Source: an uncultured Neomegalonema sp. (GTDB lineage Bacteria > Pseudomonadota > Alphaproteobacteria > Rhodobacterales > Rhodobacteraceae). From it: a DNA stretch of 50,517 nt. Positions 19,111 through 29,058 of the stretch are shown piece by piece. The stretch spans positions 1-50,517 of the forward strand of contig CALFVD010000058.1 of assembly GCA_937928005.1 (NCBI GenBank), in the 5' to 3' direction. Made by a program: the position numbers and the translations under genes. The notes below the pieces were generated by a model. It was not told the origin of the DNA, did not search any database, and worked only from the letters and a program-made list of their open reading frames with translations. Numbering within the stretch: the stretch's first letter is position 1; every line of letters starts with the position of its first letter.

Positions 19111-19755
19111 TTAGAAAGGGCATGGAGCCTTGAAGCTCATCCATTCTGTATCGGCTGGATGGCGTAATCCTAGCGTATGTGCGTGGAGTTGTAGGCGTGG
19201 TGCCGATGCCGGATCACCATAAAAAACATCACCAAGTATCGGGTGGCCAAGGGCAAGCATATGGACGCGAAGTTGGTGTGAACGACCCGTTTTGGGGAAT
19301 AGTTCAACGCGCGTCGCTCCCTCTTCGCGCTCTAAAACCCGCCATGTCGTCTGCGCCGGTTTGCCATGCTCGTGACAGACCATCTGGAGGGGGCGATTCG
19401 GCCAATCGCAGCGGAGCGGCAGATCGACCGCGCCTTCATCGTCTTTCAATTCGCCCTCAACCCGCGCAATATAGCTTTTCTCGATCACGCGCCGCTCGAA
19501 TTGTAGGCCGAGGTAGGCGTGGGCCGAATGGTCATGCGCCATGACGATTGCGCCGGAAGTATCCATGTCGAGCCGGTGAACGATGCGCGAATTCGGCCAA
19601 AGCTCCGCCGCTCGTGATTCAAGGCAATCAAAAAGGTCGGGGGTTTTACCGGGTACGGTGAGCAGGCCGGATGGCTTATCCAGCACGACGATATCGTCGT
19701 CGTCATGCACGATTTTCAGCGGCCCATCCGGTGGGCGATAGTCAAAGGGGGCCAT
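19111..19755 (-). CDS. rluA: RluA family pseudouridine synthase (23S rRNA/tRNA dual specificity)
   Basis: A 214-residue RluA-type pseudouridine synthase. The catalytic motif [15 protein letters not shown] contains the active-site Asp; further family blocks are [28 protein letters not shown] and [20 protein letters not shown]. The close match to E. coli RluA over its whole length suggests modification of 23S rRNA U746 and tRNA U32. The start at 19755 ([13 protein letters not shown]) aligns with E. coli RluA and leaves 76 bp before the divergent glpK; a longer start at 19851 would overlap glpK. Confidence 0.9.
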   Translation of the reverse strand: MAPFDYRPPDGPLKIVHDDDDIVVLDKPSGLLTVPGKTPDLFDCLESRAAELWPNSRIVHRLDMDTSGAIVMAHDHSAHAYLGLQFERRVIEKSYIARVEGELKDDEGAVDLPLRCDWPNRPLQMVCHEHGKPAQTTWRVLEREEGATRVELFPKTGRSHQLRVHMLALGHPILGDVFYGDPASAPRLQLHAHTLGLRHPADTEWMSFKAPCPF

Positions 19756-19831
19756 CTCTAGCAATTCATCCCTTTCCCAGCGGGCCAATATTTGCGAGCC
19801 TGCGCCGCCGGATAATCCCACGGAGCGCGCC

Positions 19832-21313
19832 ATGACATACATCCTCGCCATTGATCAGGGAACCACCTCCACCCGCGCGATTCTCTTCGATGCCGATATG
19901 GCCGTCGTCGCGGTCGGGCAGGCGGAGTTTCCACAACATTTCCCACGCTCTGGCTGGGTCGAGCACACAGCCTCCGACCTGATTGATACGACCGTCGAAA
20001 CCTGTCGCATGGCGATGGAGAAAGCGGGCATTGGCGCGGCGGATATTGCCGGAATAGGCATCACGAACCAGCGCGAAACCACCGTTGTTTGGGATCGCGA
20101 AACGGGCAAGGCGATTCATAATGCCATTGTCTGGCAAGACCGACGCACCGCCGATACCTGCGCTCGGCTCAAGGCCGAGGGGCATGAAGCGGCGATTACG
20201 GCCAAGACCGGGCTGCTGGCCGACCCGTATTTCTCCGGCACCAAAGCGGCGTGGATTCTCGATAATGTGGAGGGCGCGCGGGGCCGCGCCGAGCGCGGTG
20301 AATTGCTGTTCGGAACGGTCGATTCATGGCTAATCTGGCATCTGGCAGGGGGGCGCGTTCATGCAACCGATGCCACGAATGCCTCGCGCACGATGCTCTA
20401 CGATATCCATCGGGGCGCATGGGACGAGGCGCTCTGTGCGATGATCGGTGTGCCCATGGCGATGCTGCCGGAGGTAAAGGACAGCGCCGCTGATTTTGGC
20501 ACGACCGAGGTTTTTGGTGCGCCCATCCCCATCCTCGGCGTCGCGGGCGATCAACAGGCGGCGACGGTGGGACAGGCATGTTTCGCGCCGGGGATGATGA
20601 AATCGACTTATGGAACCGGGTGCTTCGCGTTGCTCAACACGGGCGAGAATCCTGTCGCCTCGACAAATCGGTTGCTGACGACCATTGCCTATCAGCTCGA
20701 TGGCAAACCGACCTATGCGCTTGAAGGGTCGATCTTCATTGCGGGTGCAGTGGTGCAATGGCTGCGCGACGGCTTGGGGGTGATCGGGGATGCGGCGGAG
20801 ACTCATGCACTGGCGGAAAAGGCCGACCAAGCGCAGCGGCTCTATCTCGTTCCCGCCTTCACCGGCCTTGGCGCACCCTATTGGGATGCGCAAGCGCGAG
20901 GGGCGATCTACGGGCTGACGCGGGGCACGGGTCCAGCGGAATTCGCACGGGCCGCCTTGGAATCCGTGGGCTATCAGACGCGCGATTTGCTGGAGGCGAT
21001 GCGCGGCGATTGGGCCGGGGCGGGGGGTGAGACGGTCTTGCGCGTCGATGGCGGCATGACGGCTAGCGAATGGACGATGCAATTCCTCGCTGACATTATC
21101 GGCGCGCCGGTAGACCGGCCCACGATTGCCGAGACGACAGCACGCGGGGCGGCATGGCTTGCCGGAATGCGTGCGGGTGTCTATCCGGGCATGGACGAAT
21201 TCGCGGCATCATGGCAGGCGGATAAGCGGTTCTCCCCTACGATGGATCGCGATGATGCGGATGAACGGTATACAGGCTGGCGGGATGCGGTGCGGCGGAC
21301 ATTGAGTTCCTGA
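19832..21313 (+). CDS. glpK: Glycerol kinase
   Basis: A 493-residue FGGY kinase phosphorylating glycerol to sn-glycerol 3-phosphate. The N-terminus has [14 protein letters not shown] (nucleotide binding), [13 protein letters not shown] and [10 protein letters not shown] (substrate region), and the central [14 protein letters not shown] and [16 protein letters not shown] blocks are canonical GlpK. It is divergent from rluA and converges on trpE with only 4 bp between the stops. No other glp gene is adjacent. Confidence 0.97.
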   Translation: MTYILAIDQGTTSTRAILFDADMAVVAVGQAEFPQHFPRSGWVEHTASDLIDTTVETCRMAMEKAGIGAADIAGIGITNQRETTVVWDRETGKAIHNAIVWQDRRTADTCARLKAEGHEAAITAKTGLLADPYFSGTKAAWILDNVEGARGRAERGELLFGTVDSWLIWHLAGGRVHATDATNASRTMLYDIHRGAWDEALCAMIGVPMAMLPEVKDSAADFGTTEVFGAPIPILGVAGDQQAATVGQACFAPGMMKSTYGTGCFALLNTGENPVASTNRLLTTIAYQLDGKPTYALEGSIFIAGAVVQWLRDGLGVIGDAAETHALAEKADQAQRLYLVPAFTGLGAPYWDAQARGAIYGLTRGTGPAEFARAALESVGYQTRDLLEAMRGDWAGAGGETVLRVDGGMTASEWTMQFLADIIGAPVDRPTIAETTARGAAWLAGMRAGVYPGMDEFAASWQADKRFSPTMDRDDADERYTGWRDAVRRTLSS

Positions 21314-21317
21314 AACC

Positions 21318-22832
21318 TCAGCGATTCGCCCGCCGATCCCCCAACGCAAAGCGCAACGCTTCCTCGGCGGCGGTAAACAATGCCTTCGATTTGTTCACCG
21401 TCTCCATCCGCTCTGCTTCGGGGTCCGAATCCCACACGACGCCGCCGCCTGCCTGCACATACATCTTGCCATCCTTCAGCACGGCGGTACGCAGGGCGAT
21501 AGCGGTATCCATCTCGCCGCCCGCACCAAAATAGCCCACACCGCCCGCATAGATGCCGCGTTTTTCGCGCTCCAATTCGTCGATGATCTCCATCGCGCGG
21601 ATCTTCGGTGCGCCGGAGACAGTCCCAGCGGGCAAACCCGCAAGCAGCGCATCGACCGCATCCACATCATCGCGTATCTGGCCATCGACATTCGAGACGA
21701 TATGCATGACGTGGCTATATAGCTCGACCGTGAATTGCTCGTTCGGATCAACGGTTCCGATCTTCGCAACCCGCCCCACATCGTTGCGGCCCAGATCGAG
21801 TAGCATCAGATGTTCGGCGCGCTCCTTCGGGTCGGCGAGCAGGTCAGCGACCAGCGCATCGTCTTCCTCCGGCGTCTTACCGCGCGGGCGAGTGCCCGCA
21901 ATGGGCCGGATCGTGACCGTCTCATCACGCAGCCGAACGAGGATTTCAGGGCTGGCTCCGACAATCTGAAAATCACCGAAATTGAAGAAATACATGTAGG
22001 GCGATGGGTTCGTCCGCCGTAGCGCGCGATAGAGCGCGAAGGGGGGCAGGGCGAAGGGCGTCGTCCACCGCTGGGAGGGGACGATCTGAAAGATATCGCC
22101 CGCCTTGATATACTCGCGCGCCCGCTCAACAACGGCGTGATATTCGGCCTCTGTCGTGTTTGAAACGGCTTCACCGACGCTTATATCGCCGGTTATGGGC
22201 GGTTCAGCGGGCAGGCCACGATCCAGATCATCCAGTGCATCGGTCAGTCGCTCGGCGGCGCGGGCATAGGCGGCGCGGGCATTCACACCCTCTTGTGGGC
22301 GTACCGGCGTCACCATGGTTACGAGGTCGGCGACGTTATCGACAATCGCGATCAGGGTTGGACGGATCAGAATCGCATCGGGCACACCGATCACATCCGG
22401 GTTTGGTTCGGGCAGCGTCTCAACATGGCGGATCATGTCATAGCCGAGATACCCGAACAGGCCCGCCGCCATGGGGGGCAGGTGCCGAGGTAGATCAATG
22501 GCGCATTCCGCGAGTAGGGCGCGCAAGCTATCGAGCGGCGCGCGTGCATCGGCCTCAAAGGCGTCGGGGTCATACCGGGCGGCACGGTTGATCCCGACCG
22601 CATCACCTTGACAGCGCCAGACAAGATCAGGCTTGCACCCGATCACCGAATAGCGCCCGCGCTTTTCGCCACCCGTCACGGATTCGAGCAGGAAAGTATC
22701 TTTTCGCGCCTGCGCCAGCTTGAGCATCAGTGAGACGGGCGTGTCGACATCGGCGATGCGTGTCGTCCACAAAACACCGGGTTTGCCCGCTGCATATCCC
22801 TCTGCAAACGCTTCGTAGGACGGCTCGATCAT
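21318..22832 (-). CDS. trpE: Anthranilate synthase component I
   Basis: A 504-residue chorismate-binding enzyme making anthranilate with TrpG in tryptophan biosynthesis. The N-terminal LLES motif (FLLESVTGGEKRGRYS) is the tryptophan feedback site; the C-terminal catalytic part has PSPYMYFFNFGD, IAGTRPRGKTPEEDD and AGTVSGAPKIRAMEIIDELE. Its ATG overlaps the ppiD stop by one base (TGATG), so it is translationally coupled to that gene. trpG is not adjacent; glpK converges directly downstream. Confidence 0.97.
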   Translation of the reverse strand: MIEPSYEAFAEGYAAGKPGVLWTTRIADVDTPVSLMLKLAQARKDTFLLESVTGGEKRGRYSVIGCKPDLVWRCQGDAVGINRAARYDPDAFEADARAPLDSLRALLAECAIDLPRHLPPMAAGLFGYLGYDMIRHVETLPEPNPDVIGVPDAILIRPTLIAIVDNVADLVTMVTPVRPQEGVNARAAYARAAERLTDALDDLDRGLPAEPPITGDISVGEAVSNTTEAEYHAVVERAREYIKAGDIFQIVPSQRWTTPFALPPFALYRALRRTNPSPYMYFFNFGDFQIVGASPEILVRLRDETVTIRPIAGTRPRGKTPEEDDALVADLLADPKERAEHLMLLDLGRNDVGRVAKIGTVDPNEQFTVELYSHVMHIVSNVDGQIRDDVDAVDALLAGLPAGTVSGAPKIRAMEIIDELEREKRGIYAGGVGYFGAGGEMDTAIALRTAVLKDGKMYVQAGGGVVWDSDPEAERMETVNKSKALFTAAEEALRFALGDRRANR

Positions 22833-24727
22833 CAGTATCGCTGGCCGAGATTGGCGAGGGAATAGTCGATTGCTGGTGGATAGAGCAGCACCGGGTGCCG
22901 TTCACCAGCATTACGCGAAAAGGTCTGAACCAGATCATTGGCGAGTTGGGTCGAGTAGCGTTCTGCGGTCGAATCTATGGCGCTTTCCTCGGCTTCGGCG
23001 GTTGGTGCGACGACTTCTTTAAGCGTGCCGATGACGATGCTACCCGCATCCGTTCGCCCATCGACAGCCGCACCCTCATCGGCGCGGAACAGGGCCGCGA
23101 CGATATCTTGTGACAGCGGCGCGGGCTGTTCTGACCGGCGAATGGGGGCGGAGGTCTGAACCTCTTTTTCTTGTTCTTCCGCGATGGCGCTCAATGTTGC
23201 GCCTTCTTCCAGACGATCACGGATGCCTTTTGCCATTACGGCCAGCGCATCGCTGCGTTGTTGAGTTTTCCATGCGGCAACCACATCGCCTTTCACGTCA
23301 TCCAGTGGACGCAGGGTTGCGGGCGTGATGCTATCGACGGATAGGGCGTAATACCCGCCGCCATCTGCCTCGACCAACACAGGCTCTGCGCCTTCTTCGC
23401 CCGCAAAAGCGGCGGCGAGAAAGCCGGGGATCATGGGTAGGGTCGTGATCGGCATACCGTCGGCACCGCGCCCTGTCGCATCAATGGCATCTATCGTGCC
23501 AAAGCTGGCGGCGGTGCGGTCGGCGATTTCCTGAAGGCTTGCCCCCCCTGCGATCTCATCATCCATCGCGATCGATTCTCCGACAATAATGCTCTGTGCC
23601 TCATCAATGGCGAGGTCGTTGCGAATCTGGTCCCTCACATCCGCCAAAGGCGCGATTGTCTCCTCCGAGACGCCGCGAATATTGAGGAGAGTCCAGCCGA
23701 AGGACGTTTTGATTGGACCAACTATTCCCGGCTCAGCCGCCGCAAAAGCGGCTTTGTCGAGGTCGTCGGGTAATTCGCCTTTGAGGACATTACCGAGCGA
23801 TACATCGCGGGTCGTGGCGCCGCGTTCCTCCGCTATGGCTGAGAAGGACGTGTCATCACCAATCCGCGCTTTCGCGTCATTCGCCTCTTCCTCGGTATCG
23901 AAAAGAAGCTGGTCAAGGCTGCGGGTGGCGGGGGTGGTGAACTCACCAACGCGCTGAGCATAGGCCTGCGCCACGCGATCCTCGTCGATCTCCATCCCGC
24001 TGGCCATCGAGTCGGGGGTCAGCCAAGCATAGGAAATCGCACGATAATCAGGGGCGCTAAAGCGATCCGCGTTTTCCTCGTGGAAGGTTTTTACCTGCTC
24101 ATCACTCGGTTCACCGGGGTCTTCGGCATCGTCGTTATTCAGTACGATATAATCGGTGATGCGCTGTTCATTGCGGTGGCGGTAGAGCGTTTCGGCCAGT
24201 TTGCGCGGGGCGGAAGTGCCCGCACCGACGGCCTGCAACATTGCCTCGCGGGCAAGGTCTTGCCGCACATCTTCCTCATATTGGGCTGGGGTCAGACCTT
24301 GACGGCCTAGGAGCGACTCATAACTGAACCTGTCAAAAGTGCCGCCGGGGCCGCGAAATGCGGGGGAATCAGCGATGACCTTACGAACCGCATCCGCAGG
24401 GGCCGAAAGGCCAAGTGCTTCTGCTTCCGCATTCAATGCCTTGCGTGTTGAAAGACTGGCAAGCACGACCTGAACGCGCCCTAACTGACGTGCTTCGCTG
24501 ATCGAGACAACACGGCCCGCTTGTCGTTGCAGGCTTTGGATATCATTTGACAGCGCCCGCTCGAATTCCAGCGTCGACACTTCCTTCTCGCCAACGGTCG
24601 CGACCACGGTTGCCGCACGATTGGTGAAGACATCTGCAATCCCCCAAACCGCGAAACTCAGCACCAGAAGGGCGAGCAGGATTTTCGCGGTCCACGAATT
24701 GACCGAATTGCGTAGAGATTCCAACAT
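22832..24727 (-). CDS. ppiD: Peptidylprolyl isomerase PpiD-like, membrane-anchored SurA_N/parvulin protein
   Basis: A 631-residue protein with one N-terminal membrane helix (about residues 16-34), a SurA_N_3 chaperone region (to about 230) and a parvulin-like domain around 245-350 (RSLDQLLFDTEEEA to TSFGWTLLNIRGV). PpiD proteins assist folding of outer-membrane and secreted proteins at the periplasmic side of the inner membrane. The start at 24727 (MLESLRNSVNSW) is chosen because the helix follows at the usual distance; the frame is open to 24796. It is co-transcribed with trpE, as in many alphaproteobacteria. Confidence 0.9.
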   Translation of the reverse strand: MLESLRNSVNSWTAKILLALLVLSFAVWGIADVFTNRAATVVATVGEKEVSTLEFERALSNDIQSLQRQAGRVVSISEARQLGRVQVVLASLSTRKALNAEAEALGLSAPADAVRKVIADSPAFRGPGGTFDRFSYESLLGRQGLTPAQYEEDVRQDLAREAMLQAVGAGTSAPRKLAETLYRHRNEQRITDYIVLNNDDAEDPGEPSDEQVKTFHEENADRFSAPDYRAISYAWLTPDSMASGMEIDEDRVAQAYAQRVGEFTTPATRSLDQLLFDTEEEANDAKARIGDDTSFSAIAEERGATTRDVSLGNVLKGELPDDLDKAAFAAAEPGIVGPIKTSFGWTLLNIRGVSEETIAPLADVRDQIRNDLAIDEAQSIIVGESIAMDDEIAGGASLQEIADRTAASFGTIDAIDATGRGADGMPITTLPMIPGFLAAAFAGEEGAEPVLVEADGGGYYALSVDSITPATLRPLDDVKGDVVAAWKTQQRSDALAVMAKGIRDRLEEGATLSAIAEEQEKEVQTSAPIRRSEQPAPLSQDIVAALFRADEGAAVDGRTDAGSIVIGTLKEVVAPTAEAEESAIDSTAERYSTQLANDLVQTFSRNAGERHPVLLYPPAIDYSLANLGQRY

Positions 24728-24881
24728 GGGGGTAAAGTCCCGAAAAAAGCCACGAATATAGTGTGCGCAGAAGAAGGGCATACAATAGTCAGGCATGTCG
24801 ATGCACGCAAGGCAGCGTCTTGCCGTTTGTCGGTCAGTTGATTACGTCATGGGCGCAATGACCGGGCGGCGGGGAAATGGC

Positions 24882-26498
24882 ATGGCGAATAGGCGAATAG
24901 AGAAAAGCTGGACGTGGCATCTGAAAGCCCCGCGTGAGGCGCTGTGGCCGCTGCTATCAGACACGACACGCATCAACGAGGCGCTGCGGATGCCAGCCTA
25001 TCGTCTGCGCGAGACCATCGACGGGGATGGCCTGCGCCGTCGCCATGGCGAATACGATATGAATGGCGAGCGAATCCGCTGGGAAGAACCACCCTATGAA
25101 TGGGCGCGCGGCTATTGGTGGCGGTGGCAGCGGTATTATGAAAGCGGGCCACTCGAACACGCACGGGCGACACTCGTGTTGGAGCCGGGGCCAAAGGGGG
25201 GCACGGCGGCGACCTATACGCTGGAATCGGAACCGCGTAGCACATTGGGCCGTGTTTTCGTACGAACCGGGCATCACAAGGAGGCGGCAAAGGCTTTCGA
25301 GCGTATTTTGCGGCTGGCCGATACCCATGCGCGCAAGCCGATGGGGGATTTTTACTCTAATCTGGCGGCAAACCGGGTATCACGTCGTAAGCCCGCGCCC
25401 TATGCTGTGCCGCCTGAGATCACGGGGGCGGATCGGGTGTTGGCGCGTCAGATGCTCGATTGGTTGGCGGTTGCCTTCGATAGTGACCTGCGCGAAATCC
25501 GCCCAAAACGCATGGCGCGCGCGCTGGGTCTCAGCCCCGCCGAAGCGGAAAGTGCGGCGGTCGTGGCCACGGAAATAGGGGCGCTGGAGCGTCATTTCCG
25601 CTTAATTTGTCAAATTTGCCACGGAACCGTGCGCGATGTTAAGGCTCCGCGTGACCTGCCTGAAAATGTCGGCTGCCCACATTGCGGTGCATCCGTCGAT
25701 TTGGATTTCGCCCACTCGGTCGAGGTTTTGTACACGGCGCATGAGGCGATCCGCAAACCCACTCAGAATGTGCATTGCGCCAGCGGCCCCGCCGTCTTCC
25801 CGCGCACCGTCATGCAGCAAACACTGGAACCGCATGAGCGCCGCGAACTACCCATGCGATTGCTTCGGGGTGATTACGTTTTGCGAACAGTCGATGATAC
25901 GGTCGTTCTTCCTTTCACAATCACGAATCCGGGCGGGGCGTTGTTACGTGGTGGTGATGGTTGGCTTGATGGTCCAGCGGAGGCAGATGGTCTGTTGCTG
26001 GAGAATCACGGCGAGCGGCCCGTAACCTTCATCCTCGCCCGCGCAAAATGGCCATCTGAGGCGACATCGCTGGCGGAATGGCTGACCTATCAGAGTGCGC
26101 GTGAAGCAATGGGCGGTGCGACCATTAATCTCTCCACGCCCCAAAATGCGGGCGAGGCTGCGCTTGTCATCGTCAGTGCGCGAGGGGGAGACGAGGCAAA
26201 AGTCTGCCGCAAAATCGCCTTGGCCCATGGCGGTGCAGTGGTCGAGGATACCGGGGCAGGGACGCTACTGATCTTTCACCGCGCGTCCTCCGCCGTTGCG
26301 GCGATGGAGACAGTCCTCGACGACCTTCCCTCAGCGCGTGTTGGTGCCGATTACGGACCATTGATGCTGATTGAAGGGATTGATGGGCCGAATTATATGG
26401 GGGAGGTGCGTGACCGAGTGGCCGACCTTGCCGGGGTTGCACCAGAAGGGCTGCCCAGCCTGTCACCGGAGTTTCAGGCGGCCTTGCGAACGACATAA
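24882..26498 (+). CDS. DUF5939-type protein: SRPBCC domain, zinc ribbon and degenerate class III cyclase-like domain
   Basis: A 538-residue protein with, in order, a SRPBCC/START-like domain (about 1-160), a helical linker (175-240), a zinc ribbon (C243-x2-C246 and C265-x2-C268), a DUF5939-like strand region (about 300-390) and a C-terminal part (425-530) resembling class III adenylate cyclases: AHGGAVVEDTGAGTLLIFH matches the 'HGG.vvK..GDg.la.F' hairpin and RVGADYGPLMLIEGIDGPNY matches the following strand pair. Both metal-binding Asp positions are changed (IVSARGG and TGAGT), so it should be catalytically inactive. The start at 24882 has GGGGA 6 nt upstream. It is divergent from ppiD. Function unknown; a sensor role is an inference. 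Confidence 0.65.
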   Translation: MANRRIEKSWTWHLKAPREALWPLLSDTTRINEALRMPAYRLRETIDGDGLRRRHGEYDMNGERIRWEEPPYEWARGYWWRWQRYYESGPLEHARATLVLEPGPKGGTAATYTLESEPRSTLGRVFVRTGHHKEAAKAFERILRLADTHARKPMGDFYSNLAANRVSRRKPAPYAVPPEITGADRVLARQMLDWLAVAFDSDLREIRPKRMARALGLSPAEAESAAVVATEIGALERHFRLICQICHGTVRDVKAPRDLPENVGCPHCGASVDLDFAHSVEVLYTAHEAIRKPTQNVHCASGPAVFPRTVMQQTLEPHERRELPMRLLRGDYVLRTVDDTVVLPFTITNPGGALLRGGDGWLDGPAEADGLLLENHGERPVTFILARAKWPSEATSLAEWLTYQSAREAMGGATINLSTPQNAGEAALVIVSARGGDEAKVCRKIALAHGGAVVEDTGAGTLLIFHRASSAVAAMETVLDDLPSARVGADYGPLMLIEGIDGPNYMGEVRDRVADLAGVAPEGLPSLSPEFQAALRTT

Positions 26499-26500
26499 GA

Positions 26501-26529
26501 AAAAGCCCCAGCACGGTGCAGGGGCTTTT
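26501..26529. terminator. Bidirectional rho-independent terminator
   Basis: AAAAGCCCC and GGGGCTTTT form a 9-bp stem, extended by an inner GCAC/GTGC stem around one base. A and T runs flank both sides, so it can end the pseudo-cyclase gene on the plus strand and the copper-chaperone-like gene on the minus strand. Confidence 0.9.
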
Positions 26530-26597
26530 ATCGCGGAAAATCATGGCATACCCGCTCAACCGCTATGCGGTTTGAACGGGCATATAATGACCACTAC

Positions 26598-27059
26598 TCA
26601 GTTGATGACGGTGATAGAAACCTGAACTTCCAACTCGCCCGTATCCTCGAATTCGAGCGTAACAGGCACGATATCCCCGCTCTCGATCTCTTCCGTCAGA
26701 TCGGTCAGCACGAGGTGATACCCATCCTGATCAAGATTGGTGGCCTCACCTTTCGGCGTATCGAGGGTTTTGAGCGATTTCGAATCACGCATTGCCTTCC
26801 CCTCGAAATTAGCGATACCCGCCGTATCGGCGAGCTTGGATGATACGGCCTTGATGGTGTCGGTATCATCGCCGCCGTTATGAATCGTCATGAAGACGAT
26901 GATCTCATCTTTCTTCATGGAGACGCCCCAAGGGGACTCAATAACAATGCCGCCCTTCATGGCTGCAACGGCATCTTCGTTGAAGGAGGCTTCCTCTGCG
27001 GCCAGTGGAGTGGCGAGCATAGCGGTAGCGGCGAGAGCGGTTACGAGAAGACGATTCAA
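26598..27059 (-). CDS. PCuAC-like (DUF461) periplasmic protein lacking copper ligands
   Basis: A 153-residue secreted protein with a signal peptide (MNRLLVTALAATAMLATPLA). The mature fold matches the PCuAC copper chaperone domain: IVFMTIHNGGDDTD, SSKLADTAGIANFEG, DQDGYHLVLTDLTEEIESGD, VTLEFEDTGELEVQV. The copper ligands are lost: the EIH histidine reads IAN, the M-x-M pair reads MRDSKSL, and H-x-M reads YHLVL. So copper binding of the usual type is unlikely. A bona fide PCuAC gene lies at 29624. It is divergent from uup. It may be a structural partner or bind another ligand. Confidence 0.75.
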   Translation of the reverse strand: MNRLLVTALAATAMLATPLAAEEASFNEDAVAAMKGGIVIESPWGVSMKKDEIIVFMTIHNGGDDTDTIKAVSSKLADTAGIANFEGKAMRDSKSLKTLDTPKGEATNLDQDGYHLVLTDLTEEIESGDIVPVTLEFEDTGELEVQVSITVIN

Positions 27060-27166
27060 TTTTTCCTCCTGAGTGTCGACGGGGGACTTCGTTAAAGCCT
27101 ATATCGGGTCTAGGTAGTTATTCGCAAGAACTGCGCCGCCCAACAGGACTAAAACGAGGTAATTTC

Positions 27167-28981
27167 ATGGCACGACCGCCCCTTCTGGCGCTGCGCGACA
27201 TTTCGCTGACCTTCGGGGGCGACCCGCTTTTCGAGGGCGTGGGCTTTTCGGTGGGCGAGGGCGACCGGCTCTGCCTAGTGGGGCGCAACGGGTCGGGCAA
27301 GTCTACGCTCCTGAAGGTTGCCGCCGGTCTGATCGGCCATGATGCGGGTGAGCTGTTCGTGCAGCCGGGTAAGAAAATCGCTTATCTGCCGCAAGATCCT
27401 GACCTTTCGGGCTATGCCACGCTGGCCGAATATGCCGCCGCTGATATCGAGCCGGAGGAGCAATATAAGGCTGATATGGCCATCGAGGGATTGCGCCTGA
27501 ACGGATCACTCGACCCGGCCACGGCATCGGGGGGAGAGAAGCGGCGGGCGGCGCTTGCGCGGTTATTGGCGTCGGAGCCTGATCTGATGCTGCTGGACGA
27601 ACCGACCAACCATCTGGACATCACGGCCATCGAATGGCTGGAGGAGACGCTGAAATCCACACGCACAGGCTTTGTCCTGATCAGCCACGACCGGGCGCTT
27701 ATGGCCAATGTCACAAAAGGCACGCTATGGCTCGACCGGGGCGTTGTACGGCGCAATGAACAGGGGTTTGCGGGGTTCGAGGACTGGCGCGATAAGACCC
27801 ATGAAGAAGAGGATGCGGCGCTGCATAAGCTGGATCGAAAGATCAAGCGTGAGGAGCATTGGATCGTCCATGGCGTATCGGGGCGGCGCAAACGCAACGT
27901 GCGGCGAGTCGCTGACCTTGCGGCCCTTCGCGAGCAAAAGCGCACTCACACCCACCGTTCCGGTACGGCGGCAATGGCGCTAGAAAGCGGCAATACATCC
28001 GGTAAACTGGTGGTCGAAGCGAAAGAAATCGTGAAGGCCTATGATGGACGTGTGCTGGTTGATGGTTTCTCGACCAAGATCATGCGCGGCGACCGGGTGG
28101 CCTTGGTGGGGCCGAATGGAGCGGGCAAGACGACGCTGCTCAAGATTTTGACCGGCGATCTGGCCCCCGATAGCGGCACGATTCGCATCGGCTCGAATCT
28201 CCAAACCGCAACGCTCGACCAAACCCGCGCGCTGGATGAGGGCCAGACGTTGTGGGAGGCGCTGACAGAGGACAAACTGCTCGGCGTAAAAGGGTCGAAT
28301 GACCAGATTCTTGTGCGTGGGCGGCCTAAGCACGTAGTCGGATATCTAAAGGAATTCCTGTTTGATGAGCGACAGGCGCGCGGGCCAGTATCGTCGCTGT
28401 CGGGCGGTGAACGTGCGCGGTTGATGCTGGCGCGGATTATGGCGCGTGAATCGAACTTGCTGATTCTCGATGAGCCAACCAATGATCTGGATATCGAGAC
28501 GCTCGATTTGTTGCAGGATTTGCTGGGTGACTATGACGGCACATTGCTACTGGTTAGCCACGACCGAGATTTCATCGACCGGATTGCAACCTCAACCATC
28601 GCGATGGAGGGGGATGGCAGTGTGATCGAATATGCGGGCGGGTGGTCTGATTATCTGTCTCAACGGGGGGGTAAACCCGCCGCTATGGCCGCGTCAAAGC
28701 GGGAAACTGCACCCGCTCCAAATCCGATAAAACCGGCTACCGCATCAAAGAAAATGTCGTTTAAACAGACGCATCGACTCGAAAAGCTGCCTGAAGAAAT
28801 GAAGGGGTACGAGGCCGACATTGTAAAGCTGGAACAGATGCTTGCCGATCCTGATCTCTACGCGCGTGATCCGGTTAAATTCGATAAAGCATCCAAAGCC
28901 TTGTTAGAAAGGCAGTCATCATTGGCGGCGGCGGAAGAAGAATGGCTGGAGCTAGAAGAATTGCGGGAAGCAATGGTTTGA
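27167..28981 (+). CDS. uup: ABC-F family ATPase Uup
   Basis: A 604-residue soluble ABC-F protein with two ATPase domains: Walker A GRNGSGKST and GPNGAGKTT, signatures ASGGEKRRAALA and LSGGERARLMLA, Walker B LLDEPTNHLD and ILDEPTNDLD. The interdomain linker around 205-255 is basic and is the ribosome-contacting P-site tRNA motif of ABC-F proteins. A C-terminal extension from about 505, with a proline/alanine-rich stretch and a coiled coil rich in Glu, is diagnostic for Uup. It acts on ribosomes or branched DNA. GAGG lies 7 nt upstream of the ATG. Confidence 0.92.
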   Translation: MARPPLLALRDISLTFGGDPLFEGVGFSVGEGDRLCLVGRNGSGKSTLLKVAAGLIGHDAGELFVQPGKKIAYLPQDPDLSGYATLAEYAAADIEPEEQYKADMAIEGLRLNGSLDPATASGGEKRRAALARLLASEPDLMLLDEPTNHLDITAIEWLEETLKSTRTGFVLISHDRALMANVTKGTLWLDRGVVRRNEQGFAGFEDWRDKTHEEEDAALHKLDRKIKREEHWIVHGVSGRRKRNVRRVADLAALREQKRTHTHRSGTAAMALESGNTSGKLVVEAKEIVKAYDGRVLVDGFSTKIMRGDRVALVGPNGAGKTTLLKILTGDLAPDSGTIRIGSNLQTATLDQTRALDEGQTLWEALTEDKLLGVKGSNDQILVRGRPKHVVGYLKEFLFDERQARGPVSSLSGGERARLMLARIMARESNLLILDEPTNDLDIETLDLLQDLLGDYDGTLLLVSHDRDFIDRIATSTIAMEGDGSVIEYAGGWSDYLSQRGGKPAAMAASKRETAPAPNPIKPATASKKMSFKQTHRLEKLPEEMKGYEADIVKLEQMLADPDLYARDPVKFDKASKALLERQSSLAAAEEEWLELEELREAMV

Positions 28982-29058
28982 GATGACTTGACGGTTTCGT
29001 GTTCGCTGAACAAGACTAAATGCCGCAGTTTGAACGGATAAAAAGAATAATTGTGTCC

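Noticed and set aside
20330..21082. A 250-residue open frame antisense to glpK
   Set aside because: It lies wholly inside a strongly conserved glpK and has low-complexity Arg/His-rich content typical of antisense frames in GC-rich DNA.
24795..24881. Longer N-terminus for the pseudo-cyclase gene
   Set aside because: The added 29 residues have no homology, overlap the likely divergent promoter region with ppiD, and lack a ribosome-binding site as good as that at 24882.
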